DNA from: a bacterium
GTDB taxonomy: Bacteria > Auribacterota > Auribacteria > Auribacterales > Auribacteraceae
Length of the DNA: 64,000 nucleotides
NCBI GenBank assembly: GCA_018435605.1
Contig: JAHDNF010000026.1
Span: forward strand, 16,577 to 80,576
Reading direction: 5' to 3'
Both the position numbers and the translations under genes were made by a program. Under the pieces are notes generated by a model. It saw only the letters and a program-made list of their open reading frames with translations, was not told where the DNA came from and did not search any database. Every line of letters begins with the position of its first letter. The first letter of the stretch is position 1. Positions 26,491 to 36,760 of the stretch are shown here, piece after piece.

Positions 26491-27174
26491 CTACTTCCAT
26501 GTACATATTTCAGCTTCGATAAAAAAATCTATCTTTTGCCCGTTATAAACAACTGTTGTATGGTAATACGGTTCACATGGAATATCTTCAAGAAACTCAA
26601 TATTTTTTATCGTAACTGTTGCGGGATTAAGTGAATCCATTGTGAAATCCGAGTTAATCATCAATGATATTTTAATCTTATTTGTAACCTCATCTGATTT
26701 CAAAAATCCCGCATAAGGAATGAATATTTCCCGAGAAATTGTTGCGATTATTTTATCGTTAGGTCGTGGATCATCCCCGAACACTATGAACTCACTTAAA
26801 ATATTTCCTGACATATCCTGTAGTTGTACAGGCTTATATTTTGCCAGTTCATTGTTTATCGAGGGAGTCTCTATAAAAAGTTTTTTGTTAAAACCCTCCA
26901 TACATTCCGGCAGAGATTCTCCTTCAAATACTCCTGTAACTGAGGTATTGTCTACCGATCCATGAACAAATGAGATCGCAACGAGACTGCATAATAAAAG
27001 TGCGCCAAGCCATATAGCTCCAAGTGTTTCCCATGACGAAAATTCTTCAACATTATATGGTGTTCCGTTGGGATGGTATTTCGTGACATTTTTAGTGCAT
27101 CCCATCAAAGAAAAGTTCACAAAGGTTATAAGTACAATAATTACAATTACAGGATGTTGAAAAAGTCTTTTCAT
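26491..27174 (-). CDS. Predicted lipoprotein of unknown function
   Basis: A 227-residue protein with a lipoprotein signal: positive N-terminus, hydrophobic core and the lipobox FSLMGC, cleaved before Cys26. A second hydrophobic stretch (AIWLGALLLCSLVAISFVHG) may be a transmembrane segment. The C-terminal part is beta-rich (ATVTIKNIEFLE, TTVVYNGQKIDFFI). No family is recognised. The nearby upstream recombinase is transcribed in the same direction, 34 bases away. Confidence 0.72.
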   Translation of the reverse strand: MKRLFQHPVIVIIVLITFVNFSLMGCTKNVTKYHPNGTPYNVEEFSSWETLGAIWLGALLLCSLVAISFVHGSVDNTSVTGVFEGESLPECMEGFNKKLFIETPSINNELAKYKPVQLQDMSGNILSEFIVFGDDPRPNDKIIATISREIFIPYAGFLKSDEVTNKIKISLMINSDFTMDSLNPATVTIKNIEFLEDIPCEPYYHTTVVYNGQKIDFFIEAEICTWK

Positions 27175-27208
27175 TTTAAAGCCTCCTTTTTTGAATACAA
27201 CAATATGT

Positions 27209-27838
27209 TCATCGATAAAGACGTTCGAGTGCTTTTTTGATGTCTGGAATCATGATATCCGCATAAACTTGAGTTGTTGAAAGCCTGGAATGTCCTAATT
27301 GTTTTTGAACAAGACGTAGATTCCAGTTACTGGCTTTCAAAAGAAATGATGCATACGTGTGCCTCAGGCAATGAATGCCATAAGAAGAAGATATCCCTGC
27401 TTTTCTTGCGGACCGCTTGAAAGTCTTTTCAATTGCTCTGGTGGTTAAATGACTTCTTGTATTGCTTGATAAAATCAAAGGTGCATTGGGTAATAATGGT
27501 TCGCCTATAGCTTGTTTCCAGTTTAAATATTCTATGCAATGCTTTTTAAATTTTTTATTAAAATATACAATTCTTCGTTTACCTCCTTTCCCTTTTTCCA
27601 CCAACAGGAACGATATATTGTCCTGCAAATACAGATCGCTACATTTCAAAGCCGCTATTTCCATAGCTCTAAGTCCTGTTGACAAAGCCAAGTGAATAAT
27701 AAAATAATCTCTAATTGCAACTTGTTGTCCTTTTGCTAACGCTGTTTTAGCGAAAGTTTTTGCAGTGGCTTCTAATTGCTCGACTTCCTTTTCAGATAAA
27801 AATTTCTTAGGATTGAGTGCCCAATTATTAAAGGTCAT
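27209..27838 (-). CDS. XerC/XerD-like tyrosine recombinase
   Basis: A 209-residue, catalytically complete but short recombinase, lacking most of the usual N-terminal core-binding domain. Active-site segments: TGLRAMEIAAL (Arg), a KGGKRRIVYF strand (Lys), HCLRHTYASFL (His, Arg), LGHSRLSTTQVYADI (His, Tyr). The ATG at 27838 is chosen over 27874, since the upstream part overlaps an inverted repeat arm region and has less typical composition. A perfect 19-bp inverted repeat pair flanks the DNA between this gene and the surface-protein genes, so it may invert that segment; excision of a small element is the other option. Confidence 0.88.
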   Translation of the reverse strand: MTFNNWALNPKKFLSEKEVEQLEATAKTFAKTALAKGQQVAIRDYFIIHLALSTGLRAMEIAALKCSDLYLQDNISFLLVEKGKGGKRRIVYFNKKFKKHCIEYLNWKQAIGEPLLPNAPLILSSNTRSHLTTRAIEKTFKRSARKAGISSSYGIHCLRHTYASFLLKASNWNLRLVQKQLGHSRLSTTQVYADIMIPDIKKALERLYR

Positions 27839-27879
27839 TTTGCTAATACATACTCCTTCTCTCCTTTCGTTCATATTTA

Positions 27880-28088
27880 GTGTGAAATCTGAACCTTTAA
27901 AGAAAGAAAATGAGTATTAAATAGTTTGTGTTTAGGTTTTTCAGAAACGATAAAATTTGTTTATTTGCAAATAGTATTTAAGGAGAGCAAAAAAGATTTG
28001 AAAAGGGTGAAAAGATAAAATCAACAAAGTCAACTTTTTGTCGACGGTTTTTCTGGGAACAAATAAAAAAAAGGTTCAGATTTCACAC
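27880..28088. repeat. Perfect 19-bp inverted repeat flanking a 171-bp segment (candidate inverton)
   Basis: GTGTGAAATCTGAACCTTT at 27880-27898 has its exact reverse complement at 28070-28088. The 171-base interior is AT-rich and non-coding, and lies between a tyrosine recombinase and the PEP-CTERM gene. The arrangement resembles invertible promoters next to their recombinases. The left arm begins 42 bases upstream of the chosen recombinase start. Confidence 0.7.
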
Positions 28089-28103
28089 TTTTTCTGAACC
28101 TTT
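28070..28103 (-). terminator. Hairpin with T-run on the minus strand, sharing the right repeat arm
   Basis: AAAGGTTCAG (28070-28079) pairs perfectly with CTGAACCTTT (28094-28103). On the minus strand it is followed by a run of eight T. It would stop transcription coming leftward from the surface-protein side, which has no minus-strand gene, so it may instead isolate or regulate the switch region. Confidence 0.5.
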
Positions 28104-28292
28104 ATGCTTAACATAAATACTATCGGTTTATATTTTTATTTTCCAGATATTTTTTGCAAAAACACTACTTGATCATTTTGTTTATCTGTTTAACTACAAT
28201 AAATATTAAATCACTTGTTGTAAAAATAGATATTGATGTGTTATAATTCTATTATAACATGTAAATTCTGTTTCAAACCATAGGAGCCAATC

Positions 28293-28877
28293 ATGAAAAG
28301 AGCATTGTTGATTGCCGTTGCGTTGTTTTTATTTGCCCACCCGTCTTTTCCCGCAGTAACTACCTCTGATGGTCTGATTACACTTGATTTCTATGAAGAT
28401 ACTGCTTTCGGTAATGGCAGATGGATTTTTGATATTATTTTAAACGATGTAGAAGGAGTTGATTTGGTTTATTTTAATATGGAAGTCCACAATACAGCAA
28501 TGACTTATGACAACGAATACAACGATGGGATAACAGATTTATTTCTTCGTACAATTGGGGCTGGAACCCCTGACAATGCTTATCATATCCCTTATATTGA
28601 TTCGTTGTACCCCACAGCCGTTGGTACAGAGTATAGTCTCTATGGTATGCCAGCTGATTTGCTAATGCCTTTATCAGTACCCTATGGAACTCCAATTATT
28701 GATGAATTTGACGTACTTATATCTTACGCAACGGCTATTGATCAGAGCAAGACAGAAACATTAACACTAACCGGTCCTGTATACTTTTCTCCTGTGCCTG
28801 AACCTGTGAGTATGGCTCTATTTGCTTTTGGTGCATTTTTTCTACACCGTATTATAAAATCAAAAAATAATACATAA
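28293..28877 (+). CDS. PEP-CTERM exported protein
   Basis: A 194-residue secreted protein. A signal peptide (MKRALLIAVALFLFAHPSFPA) is followed by an acidic beta-rich body. The C-terminus is a PEP-CTERM signal: PVPEPVSMALFAFGAFF, then a basic tail (LHRIIKSKNN). Such proteins are processed by exosortase and often contribute to surface or extracellular matrix; no exosortase gene is in this window. A ribosome site (AGGAG) stands 6 bases before the ATG. It could be controlled from the inverted-repeat segment upstream. Confidence 0.88.
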   Translation: MKRALLIAVALFLFAHPSFPAVTTSDGLITLDFYEDTAFGNGRWIFDIILNDVEGVDLVYFNMEVHNTAMTYDNEYNDGITDLFLRTIGAGTPDNAYHIPYIDSLYPTAVGTEYSLYGMPADLLMPLSVPYGTPIIDEFDVLISYATAIDQSKTETLTLTGPVYFSPVPEPVSMALFAFGAFFLHRIIKSKNNT

Positions 28878-28913
28878 CAACTTCTATATAATCTTTAATT
28901 ACTTGGAGTAGCT

Positions 28914-31900
28914 ATGAAAAAGATTTTTTTCGTACTTTTTTGTGGATTAGTCTGTTTTGTCAATTCTTTGTCAGCACAGGAAACAAATGATTATGAAAAT
29001 AAATATTTTAAAAGGCATGGCAAAAAAACTATATTCCGAGATGTTATTTCTTTAAAAGCTCGTCCTTTGGAATTTAATAAGAAAAATTTTCATATGAAAT
29101 TTTCAGATCATAGCCAAAAGAAACATATTTATGTCAAGTTTAGACAAACTCCTACAAAATTAATGTGTCTGCAACTTAAAAAACAGGGTATTTCTATAAA
29201 AGATCATTTGGCTGATAACGCCTATATTATTGAAGTAACAGATGATAGCCTTAAATTTCTCAAACAAAAGTGGTTTGTTGAGGGGTTTGCTGATATCGAT
29301 CCTGTTGATAAAATGACTCCAAAAATCTACAAAAAAGAGATTCCTTCATATGCCTTAGATGGAAATTATGTAAAACTTATCGTTGCATTTTATAAAGATG
29401 TATCGTTCTCAGACGCATCTCGTCAAATCAAAGACGTGGGAGGAGAACTAATATCTACTAAATTTTCTCGTACACATAAGTTGAGAGTTAAGATTCATAT
29501 TGATAATGTGGATCGTATTGCAGAAATAGAGACAGTGAAATATGTACACGAAATATCTCCTCCAAAAACGACGAGCAATATTGATGCAGGAAAATTATCG
29601 AATGTGTTCTGGGATAATGATGGAAATACAATTTCAGGTCTTTTTGATCAGGACTTCAGAGAGAATCCAGTCATACCATATGGTTTGAGAGGGCTTGAAA
29701 TTAATGTTGGCGTAAAGGATGAAGGTGCAATCTATGATCATTCTGATTTTGGCGATAGGTTAGATGTTATAGATGATGATTCAATTGCTGAGCACGCTAC
29801 ACATGTTGCGGGAACCATTGGTTCAATATTAAGCCTAAATGATAATGACGGCAATACAGGTGGAATGGCTGAGTTGGTCAATTTGTATTCATTTAGTTTT
29901 AATCTGGATGGAACTAACCCTGCTACAACAGAAACGGATTTCATAGTAGATTATGTGGAAGCAATTGAAAACTATTCCACAGCTATCTTTAATAATTCAT
30001 GGGGAACGGCACGAATTGGATGGGCAAATTATCCTGAAGGTTATTATTATCCTTGGAAATATTATGGTGACTTATATGGTGACTATACAAGTGATACTCA
30101 GGATTACGACGATTTTATTTACGACTATTACGATAATGATGCTGTACAATTTAAATCTGCAGGAAATAATAGATATAAACTCAATAACAAATATAAGCCT
30201 CATCCTTCTTTTTACGATCCAAATATTTATCATGATGGCGTCTATTATGAAGCAGATAATGATTATTACTATTGTATGGAACCTTATAGTTGCGCCAAAA
30301 ATATTGTTACTGTCGGATCAGTTGGTATTGAAGATAACGACAGTCATATTTCAGTTTTTAGCAGTTTTGGACCTACAGATGATGGCAGAGTAAAACCGGA
30401 TGTTGTAGCGGATGGCTTTGAATTGACTTCTACTGTTTTTCTTGAGGATTTAGGTCAATATATAGATGCCTACAGCGATAATGATAGTTGTGGGCATACA
30501 TCGGAATCAGAACATGCGATTACATGTAAAAAGTATTGGAAGGGTACATCTATGTCCTGTCCGGTTGTAACCGGAATATGCGCATTAATGCACGAAGCGT
30601 ATTACGAAGTGAACGAAGAATACCCCACAGCAGATGTTGTCAAGGCATTGTTATGCAATTACGCTAATGATTTAGGCAAAGCAGGACCAGATTTTAGCTA
30701 TGGATTTGGTCTTGTAGATGGGAAAGCCTGCATTGATGCTATTTTCAATTATGACGCTTCAGAGGGTGGGCATATTCAAAAAGGTACAATCACGGAAACA
30801 GGTGATTACCTTACCTATCAGATAGAGTTATTAGACAATTTAAATGCTGATGCAACGCCCAAAGTAACCCTTGTATGGATTGATCCTTCAGGTAATCCTA
30901 TGCTGGATAACGATTCTGCACAACTTGTAAATGATCTTGATTTGACAGTATCCGATAATGAAGGCAATATCTACTATCCCTTTTACTTCAAAGAGTACTC
31001 AGATGATTTCCTGTCAAGTGTACCTCCTGTCAATCCTACAGAACCGGCAAAACTCGGCCCTAATAGATACGATACTGTCGAACAAGTCATGCTAATTGAC
31101 CTTGATAACGATGGGATAATACCAGCTGGTATGTATACCATCACTATATCTGGGTTTAAAATATCCTCATTAACTCAACCTTTTGCTGTTGTCAGTACAA
31201 TCGGTTTTCGTGAATTTCATTTTAATACTTTGAAAGTACGGGGGGCGGAAGGTGTATGGGTATCAAATCAATTTGCAGTATTGGACAAAAACCCAGATGT
31301 GTTATTAATGGTTTCAGATAGCGTGGTGGTGGGGATTGATCCTGATGGATTTGAATATTCGTTTTCAACTGATGGAGGGGCGAATTGGACTACCGGAGGT
31401 GATGTCACAGGAGTATACGAAGACGAAAATTGTACGGAGCCTGATAACAGCGCAACTCCAGTGGCATATGTGAAAGTAGAAAATCTCCCGTTTAATAATG
31501 TCAGTACAGTTGATAATAGAATCAAGTTTGTATATAACGATGGAGAATTTGAAAGTCCTCAATATCTCGTCAGAAACAATAATATTTATTATGTAAATGG
31601 GACTATGGAATACGATTATGACAATGACGGCATAGATGATTTTGACGGAAAAGGCACTAAATTGTATCCATGGAAATCAATAGCGTATGCAATTACTAAT
31701 TGTGTCGCAACGGGAACGGTACCAGCGTATATACGAGTTCAACAAGGAACCTATAATGAAGATATATCTTTGAACTCATACATCTATCTATATGGCGGCT
31801 ATGATAGTGACTGGTGCAGAGATGTTGAAGATAATGCAACTACCATCCATGGTTCAGGAACGACACATGTTGTTATAACAGACAGCAATGTTGTTATTGA

Positions 31901-33791
31901 TGGATTTATTATTGAGAATGGAAATGATGACCATGGAGGTGGAATCTATTCACCCGGTTATGAAAATGTAGTTATCGAAAACTGTACGATACAAGATTGT
32001 ACTGCGCTTATTGGTGGTGGATTATTTGTTTTAGGTGGGTCTCTACTCGTATCCGATTCTGTAATAAAGAATAATTCTGCGATTGATGGTTTATACGGTG
32101 GAGGCGCGGTTTATATACAAGGTGCGACAGGGCATATTTTGAGATCTCGTATCGTTGATAATATAGGGCAAGGGTATTTTTCTAGTGGTGGTGCATTTTA
32201 TGTAAAAAACTCTTCTTTCATCATAGAACAATGCAATGTTGAATCAAATACAAATATTTCTACAGGAGGGGGTAAGGAATCTTTGGGGGGAGGAATTTAT
32301 CTTGATAATTCGTCGGGATCAGTAATAAAAAACTGTATATTCAAATCTAACGTTGTTTCTGGATTTGGCTCTATTTTGGGTGGAGCGATTTTTGTAGAAG
32401 ATACTTCAAATAATGTTGAAATTTTAGGTTCGTTATTTTATATGAATCAAGCAGGAATAGGCAGTGCTATTTATTGCTATGGTATATCAATAACTAACTG
32501 CACCTTTTATGGCAATATTGCTACCTCTGCGTCCAACAATTGCGCTATAAATACTTTTGGGTGGGAAATTTGTCGTATTTCAAATTGCATCTTTCGGAAT
32601 AATACCAGTTATGATTATAGGGGAAATGCTAGTTATGTAACATATTCTTGCATGGATAATGATTCATACAACAGTGAAGGTATGATACATGACGATCCAC
32701 ACTTTCGTGATCCTGCCAATGGTGATTTCAGATTGAAAATAGAATCACCGTGTATTGATGCAGGATATGATAGTGCTGTTGGTCTTGATATATTATCAAC
32801 AGATATCAACGGAAATACTCGTAAATTTGAGTTTGACAATGAAGGTGATAACAGCGTCGATATGGGCGCATATGAATATATCTGGCTGATAAACGGTTTT
32901 GAACGAGACAATAATGGTGATTTCACAATCGAATGGGAGAGTTTGGATAACGATACGTACTATATCGCGTATACGGACCGCACATTAGAAGGTTCCCCTT
33001 CACCTCTTCTTCATTTTAAGATGAATGATAGTGATAACGATTCTATAGTTATCGAATCGGCCAACGGTATACACGGTATATTTTATGATAATGAAGGATA
33101 CATCAATACCGAAGATTATTCGGTAGCAGGAAAAATCGACGACTCGTTGGAGTTTGACGGAAATCGGTACATAAACTGCGGGAATGCAGGGAATATCTCA
33201 TCAGATTTGAGCATTTGCGCATGGGTTTATCTTATTGACACATTGGATCATAGGACGATTGTAAATAAATCGTGGAATAATGCATATCGTTTTCGTGTAC
33301 ACGATGACGGCACTTTATGGTTTTTGATCAATGACGGATCAGGGAGCGAGATAGAATATTCTGAAAACGCAATTTCGACCGGTCAGTGGACACATGTGGC
33401 TGTCACGGTAGACTTTTCCACACAGGAAGTGAAATTTTATATTGATGGTGAACTCGATACGACAGAATCCACTGCGAAAACAGGTATTAATTCAACAACT
33501 GACGATTTGCTTATCGGCGCTTATACGACAGTTCCAGATCAAGCGTGGAAGGGTTGTTTGGATGATATTCGTATTTATAACTGTACATTAAGTGATGAAG
33601 ATATACAAAATATTTATGATCAGGGATCTGGTACTGAAGATGAGAATCCTCTCATGTGGACAAGACTCCAACAAGGCATCACCGGACAAACCGGAACAAC
33701 CGCATGGACCGATAATGGTACAGAAATATCACCGCCCTACGACAATGATGGACTGATTCATCGGTTTTACAAAGTCGTTTTCGACAATTAA
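28914..33791 (+). CDS. Large secreted subtilase (S8) with beta-helix and LamG-like domains
   Basis: A 1625-residue exported protein. Signal peptide at residues 1-21. A propeptide-like region precedes the S8 peptidase: Asp269 (GVKDEGAIYD), His294 (HATHVAGT) and Ser546 (GTSMSCPV), plus FNNSWG and SAGNN. An Ig-like or P-domain-type region follows. A right-handed beta helix at about 890-1270 is visible from repeated GGGIY/GGG and NCTIQD-like units, with a DFDGKGTKLYPWKSI start typical of DUF1565. Then a LamG-like domain at about 1380-1560 (FDGNRYINCGNAG, then WTHVAVTVDFSTQEVKFYIDG). There is no PEP-CTERM or other anchor at the end (RFYKVVFDN). It probably digests or binds extracellular polymers. 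It lies 36 bases after the PEP-CTERM gene. Confidence 0.92.
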   Translation: MKKIFFVLFCGLVCFVNSLSAQETNDYENKYFKRHGKKTIFRDVISLKARPLEFNKKNFHMKFSDHSQKKHIYVKFRQTPTKLMCLQLKKQGISIKDHLADNAYIIEVTDDSLKFLKQKWFVEGFADIDPVDKMTPKIYKKEIPSYALDGNYVKLIVAFYKDVSFSDASRQIKDVGGELISTKFSRTHKLRVKIHIDNVDRIAEIETVKYVHEISPPKTTSNIDAGKLSNVFWDNDGNTISGLFDQDFRENPVIPYGLRGLEINVGVKDEGAIYDHSDFGDRLDVIDDDSIAEHATHVAGTIGSILSLNDNDGNTGGMAELVNLYSFSFNLDGTNPATTETDFIVDYVEAIENYSTAIFNNSWGTARIGWANYPEGYYYPWKYYGDLYGDYTSDTQDYDDFIYDYYDNDAVQFKSAGNNRYKLNNKYKPHPSFYDPNIYHDGVYYEADNDYYYCMEPYSCAKNIVTVGSVGIEDNDSHISVFSSFGPTDDGRVKPDVVADGFELTSTVFLEDLGQYIDAYSDNDSCGHTSESEHAITCKKYWKGTSMSCPVVTGICALMHEAYYEVNEEYPTADVVKALLCNYANDLGKAGPDFSYGFGLVDGKACIDAIFNYDASEGGHIQKGTITETGDYLTYQIELLDNLNADATPKVTLVWIDPSGNPMLDNDSAQLVNDLDLTVSDNEGNIYYPFYFKEYSDDFLSSVPPVNPTEPAKLGPNRYDTVEQVMLIDLDNDGIIPAGMYTITISGFKISSLTQPFAVVSTIGFREFHFNTLKVRGAEGVWVSNQFAVLDKNPDVLLMVSDSVVVGIDPDGFEYSFSTDGGANWTTGGDVTGVYEDENCTEPDNSATPVAYVKVENLPFNNVSTVDNRIKFVYNDGEFESPQYLVRNNNIYYVNGTMEYDYDNDGIDDFDGKGTKLYPWKSIAYAITNCVATGTVPAYIRVQQGTYNEDISLNSYIYLYGGYDSDWCRDVEDNATTIHGSGTTHVVITDSNVVIDGFIIENGNDDHGGGIYSPGYENVVIENCTIQDCTALIGGGLFVLGGSLLVSDSVIKNNSAIDGLYGGGAVYIQGATGHILRSRIVDNIGQGYFSSGGAFYVKNSSFIIEQCNVESNTNISTGGGKESLGGGIYLDNSSGSVIKNCIFKSNVVSGFGSILGGAIFVEDTSNNVEILGSLFYMNQAGIGSAIYCYGISITNCTFYGNIATSASNNCAINTFGWEICRISNCIFRNNTSYDYRGNASYVTYSCMDNDSYNSEGMIHDDPHFRDPANGDFRLKIESPCIDAGYDSAVGLDILSTDINGNTRKFEFDNEGDNSVDMGAYEYIWLINGFERDNNGDFTIEWESLDNDTYYIAYTDRTLEGSPSPLLHFKMNDSDNDSIVIESANGIHGIFYDNEGYINTEDYSVAGKIDDSLEFDGNRYINCGNAGNISSDLSICAWVYLIDTLDHRTIVNKSWNNAYRFRVHDDGTLWFLINDGSGSEIEYSENAISTGQWTHVAVTVDFSTQEVKFYIDGELDTTESTAKTGINSTTDDLLIGAYTTVPDQAWKGCLDDIRIYNCTLSDEDIQNIYDQGSGTEDENPLMWTRLQQGITGQTGTTAWTDNGTEISPPYDNDGLIHRFYKVVFDN

Positions 33792-33828
33792 TCTATTTGC
33801 TATTAAGACTCTACGAACCATTTGGTTA

Positions 33829-33872
33829 GCAGGATTCCTAATTTCTATCTATAGTGAAGTAAGGAATCCTGC
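33829..33872. terminator. Hairpin between convergent genes
   Basis: GCAGGATTCCT (33829-33839) pairs perfectly with AGGAATCCTGC (33862-33872). It lies between the subtilase stop and the stop of the minus-strand SAP-domain gene at 33881, so a bidirectional terminator is likely, although the flanking T-runs are weak. Confidence 0.6.
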
Positions 33873-33880
33873 CTCAGTTG

Positions 33881-35263
33881 TCACAACAATTCCAAAAAGT
33901 AGCCCTCCAAACTAACTTCGCGTTTGAGCAGGGATTGAGCAAGCGAGAGGTTATCGAAGGTGTCAATACAGTAAGATGATTCAAGTATTACGTTACCTCG
34001 CAAATGTTTCATGATGTACATTGTTAGAATTATGTTGCGCATATCCGAAATTTTTGAATCATAAAGTACTGGAAAATCATTGGAATCCTGAGTAGATAAG
34101 TTATCTACCTTGATAAATCTCCGAGAGCAAAAGAACTGATCAAGCTCAGGTTCGTAACTCTTATACAGAATAACACAAAGCTCAGACAGATTATCAAGTA
34201 AGACCTCTTTACGGCCGGTCGATCTGACCCCATGTTTTCGGAGTTTCTCTTTTAAATGATCGCACGTGCTATGCAAACTTGGAATCTTTCTAACACTATA
34301 ACCATTTATCTGAGCCCCAACTATTTTAGCGAACGAAACTTTTCCACTATCTGGATGACATGTGCTTAGTGTAGTGAAAGTTATGCTGTAATCTTCGGCA
34401 ATCATTTTCTCCAATCGTTCGATGTCGGTTTGAAAACAATATTTCCCGTCACCAATACGCCATTTTTCAGATACTTTCACTGCAAAGCGCCTTATACTCT
34501 TATCAGTTTTAAGTTCAGGATGACACCTGATTGCATCGCCATCTATCTGGCAGTTGTAAGTTAAAGAACTGTAGCTCTCTTCAAAACGTTCGTTTGCCTG
34601 CAATTGAAACTCTCTAATTTCTGTGTCCATCTGAAACTTGCCCTGAGAATCGGTGTTTTCGTCGATAAAGTTGACTGATCTTAATTTCAAACAACCGAAC
34701 GCCTGAGATATGATGGCCGTATCCTGACCATCAAAATCATCGACAGACAAAATCTTGTCGAGGGTATAATTATTAAGATCAGCGTATCCGGTGAGTTTGA
34801 TTTTGTCATTCTTGCTTTTCAGGAATTGTCGTATTTCATCAAAATTCGTGATACAAGATTCGAGGATTGATTTTGCTTTCTGATGCGACCATGTATCCTT
34901 AAGATGTTTCTTTGATATTTCCACAAGGTCCGGCACCGACAATGTTTCAACAAAAAATACTTCAGATTCAATTCGTTCCATCAGTTCCGAAAACTTCGAT
35001 TTTCTTGGATAATAATAACTGTACGCGCACGCCGACAAATCCGGACAGTAACCGAATTCCAGAAGTTCAGAAATTTTATATTTTTTGTCGTTGAGCATAC
35101 TGATCAGCTTTTCGGCAAGATTACTTGCAGGAATTCCTTCCTGGTAAGGATAGACTTTGTTATCGAAGATTTCTCTTACCGAAACTTCTTCGGTTTTCCA
35201 TCGCAATCGTTTGAATTGCGGAAATGTTTTATCAGGCTCCAACCGTAATTTTAGAGCTTTCAT
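33881..35263 (-). CDS. SAP-domain protein of unknown function
   Basis: A 460-residue protein. A SAP-like helix-turn-helix at about residues 335-365 (HLKEKLRKHGVRSTGRKEVLLDNL) suggests DNA binding, as in KU-type and nuclear scaffold proteins. The rest is unrecognised, with several Cys/His (YCPDLSACAY; CHPELK). It shares a transcript with the MoxR ATPase and the metallopeptidase upstream, and its start overlaps the MoxR end by 32 bases. The three resemble MoxR-plus-VWA systems with a variable third component, which may be the client. No enzymatic motif is visible. Confidence 0.65.
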   Translation of the reverse strand: MKALKLRLEPDKTFPQFKRLRWKTEEVSVREIFDNKVYPYQEGIPASNLAEKLISMLNDKKYKISELLEFGYCPDLSACAYSYYYPRKSKFSELMERIESEVFFVETLSVPDLVEISKKHLKDTWSHQKAKSILESCITNFDEIRQFLKSKNDKIKLTGYADLNNYTLDKILSVDDFDGQDTAIISQAFGCLKLRSVNFIDENTDSQGKFQMDTEIREFQLQANERFEESYSSLTYNCQIDGDAIRCHPELKTDKSIRRFAVKVSEKWRIGDGKYCFQTDIERLEKMIAEDYSITFTTLSTCHPDSGKVSFAKIVGAQINGYSVRKIPSLHSTCDHLKEKLRKHGVRSTGRKEVLLDNLSELCVILYKSYEPELDQFFCSRRFIKVDNLSTQDSNDFPVLYDSKISDMRNIILTMYIMKHLRGNVILESSYCIDTFDNLSLAQSLLKREVSLEGYFLELL

Positions 35264-36728
35264 TTTTGCCTCCTATATTTATAAGGTTGTTGAACGATTC
35301 AATATCCACCTCGATTTGCTGTTTAGTATGTTCGATTCTTGTCGGAGTGATTTCGACAGACAAAACAAGTTCTCTCACGCGGTGAATTGCTATCAAAAGT
35401 TCAAGTTCTGAATCACGTTTTAACATTGACTCAAGTTCATCAATGTATTCTATTTCCGTGTTGTTCAAAGAAGGAATACATTCCGTTGATAAAAAGCTTC
35501 CCGATATTTTCTTTGATAAACTTTCAATCAATTCTTTCGGGATAGTTCCCTGACGCCTTGCCTCAATTTGCAGTGCGACATAAGCTAAAAGAGTAATGTC
35601 TCTATCACCGGTTATAAGATCGTTCCACGCTTTGGAGTTGACAAAATCGCCAAGGTTTTCTTTCAGCAGAATTTCGGTTTTTCGCATTAAGTCATTTGTT
35701 GTGAATAGTTCATAAATGAGGTTGACTTTGCTAATCTGCGATTTTTTATCAAAATAACTGCTCAATAGATCAAAACAGATTTCCATTTTATGAACTGCTT
35801 CTTCGCGTTGCAAAGATTCGTCGTTTAACCCGACTGGAATACTGGACTGCACAACATATCTTGCCGAATCGACAAACGACTGAAGCCTGCTTCCGAAGAT
35901 TTCAGCTTTTGCCAGTTCAATCGACCTGTTAGCAAGAATGTTGCGATAGATAAACCCTATTCTCCTGCCATCAAGAGAGATCTCCCCATTTGTCTCACGC
36001 ATAAGAAGATCAGCAAATTTAGCGATGAATTCTGAGAGGGAGGTCAAATCATCTTTCAACCTGATAAAATCTTCAGCTGATTTTTCCAGCATTGTTTTTA
36101 TCTTCTGCCCTACATCAAGAACACAGTTTTTCGGCACAGATTTTCCATTATCTCGGCCCAACCAAAGATTTATCGCTGGAGCGTCATCACCGTTGATATG
36201 GGTTGTAACTTTGATTCGGTCTTTCTCACTCATTTCAAGCACATCGGGAGGATAGACGAACAGAGCGAACCTGCCGATCAGAGCTTCGTCAAGAGCATTA
36301 GTCGCCGAGTAACTCATTGGGTTCATTGCGGCCCATACCCATTTAACCTGCGTTTCGAATCCCATAATTTTTCTCGACCGAATAATCTCCAGCCATTTGC
36401 TCTGTAATTCGGGGATCGCCCTGTTCAGTTCGTCTATCAAAATAAGTTCTTTATCCCATACAGTAACTTTGCTGGGAATATATTCCACTACACCTTTTTT
36501 TAGTTTCTCAATGTTTGGGTATCCGAGTACATCCTCAAACATCGCTTTTGATGCATCGTATATCAGATAATTTTTGCCGAGCGATTCAGCTATTTTATTT
36601 ACAATTAAAGTCTTAGCGCAACCGTGATTGCCGATCATAAGAAGCGGATCGCCGGTCAGCAAAGATGCAAAAACAAGGTTTTCATCCTGTTCTTTCCATC
36701 CAAAAATACCAAGTTCTTCGAGTAACAT
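35232..36728 (-). CDS. MoxR-like AAA+ ATPase
   Basis: A 498-residue ATPase. Walker A is GNHGCAKTLI, Walker B is LILIDELNRAIPELQ, and sensor 1 is WVWAAMNP. SATNALDEALIGRF is the arginine-finger segment. The C-terminal 230 residues are helical. MoxR proteins are chaperones that load metals or remodel partners, nearly always together with a von Willebrand factor A protein. Here the partner is the VWA-metallopeptidase gene 32 bases upstream. It begins MLLEELGIFGWK with AGGAG-like DNA 5 to 10 bases before. Confidence 0.9.
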   Translation of the reverse strand: MLLEELGIFGWKEQDENLVFASLLTGDPLLMIGNHGCAKTLIVNKIAESLGKNYLIYDASKAMFEDVLGYPNIEKLKKGVVEYIPSKVTVWDKELILIDELNRAIPELQSKWLEIIRSRKIMGFETQVKWVWAAMNPMSYSATNALDEALIGRFALFVYPPDVLEMSEKDRIKVTTHINGDDAPAINLWLGRDNGKSVPKNCVLDVGQKIKTMLEKSAEDFIRLKDDLTSLSEFIAKFADLLMRETNGEISLDGRRIGFIYRNILANRSIELAKAEIFGSRLQSFVDSARYVVQSSIPVGLNDESLQREEAVHKMEICFDLLSSYFDKKSQISKVNLIYELFTTNDLMRKTEILLKENLGDFVNSKAWNDLITGDRDITLLAYVALQIEARRQGTIPKELIESLSKKISGSFLSTECIPSLNNTEIEYIDELESMLKRDSELELLIAIHRVRELVLSVEITPTRIEHTKQQIEVDIESFNNLINIGGKNESSKITVGA

Positions 36729-36760
36729 ATCAAAATCTCCTTTTTTGGAATGTATTGTGT

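Noticed and set aside
29953..30393. 146-codon plus frame inside the subtilase
   Set aside because: It is a +1 shadow rich in Ile and Thr over the S8 catalytic domain.
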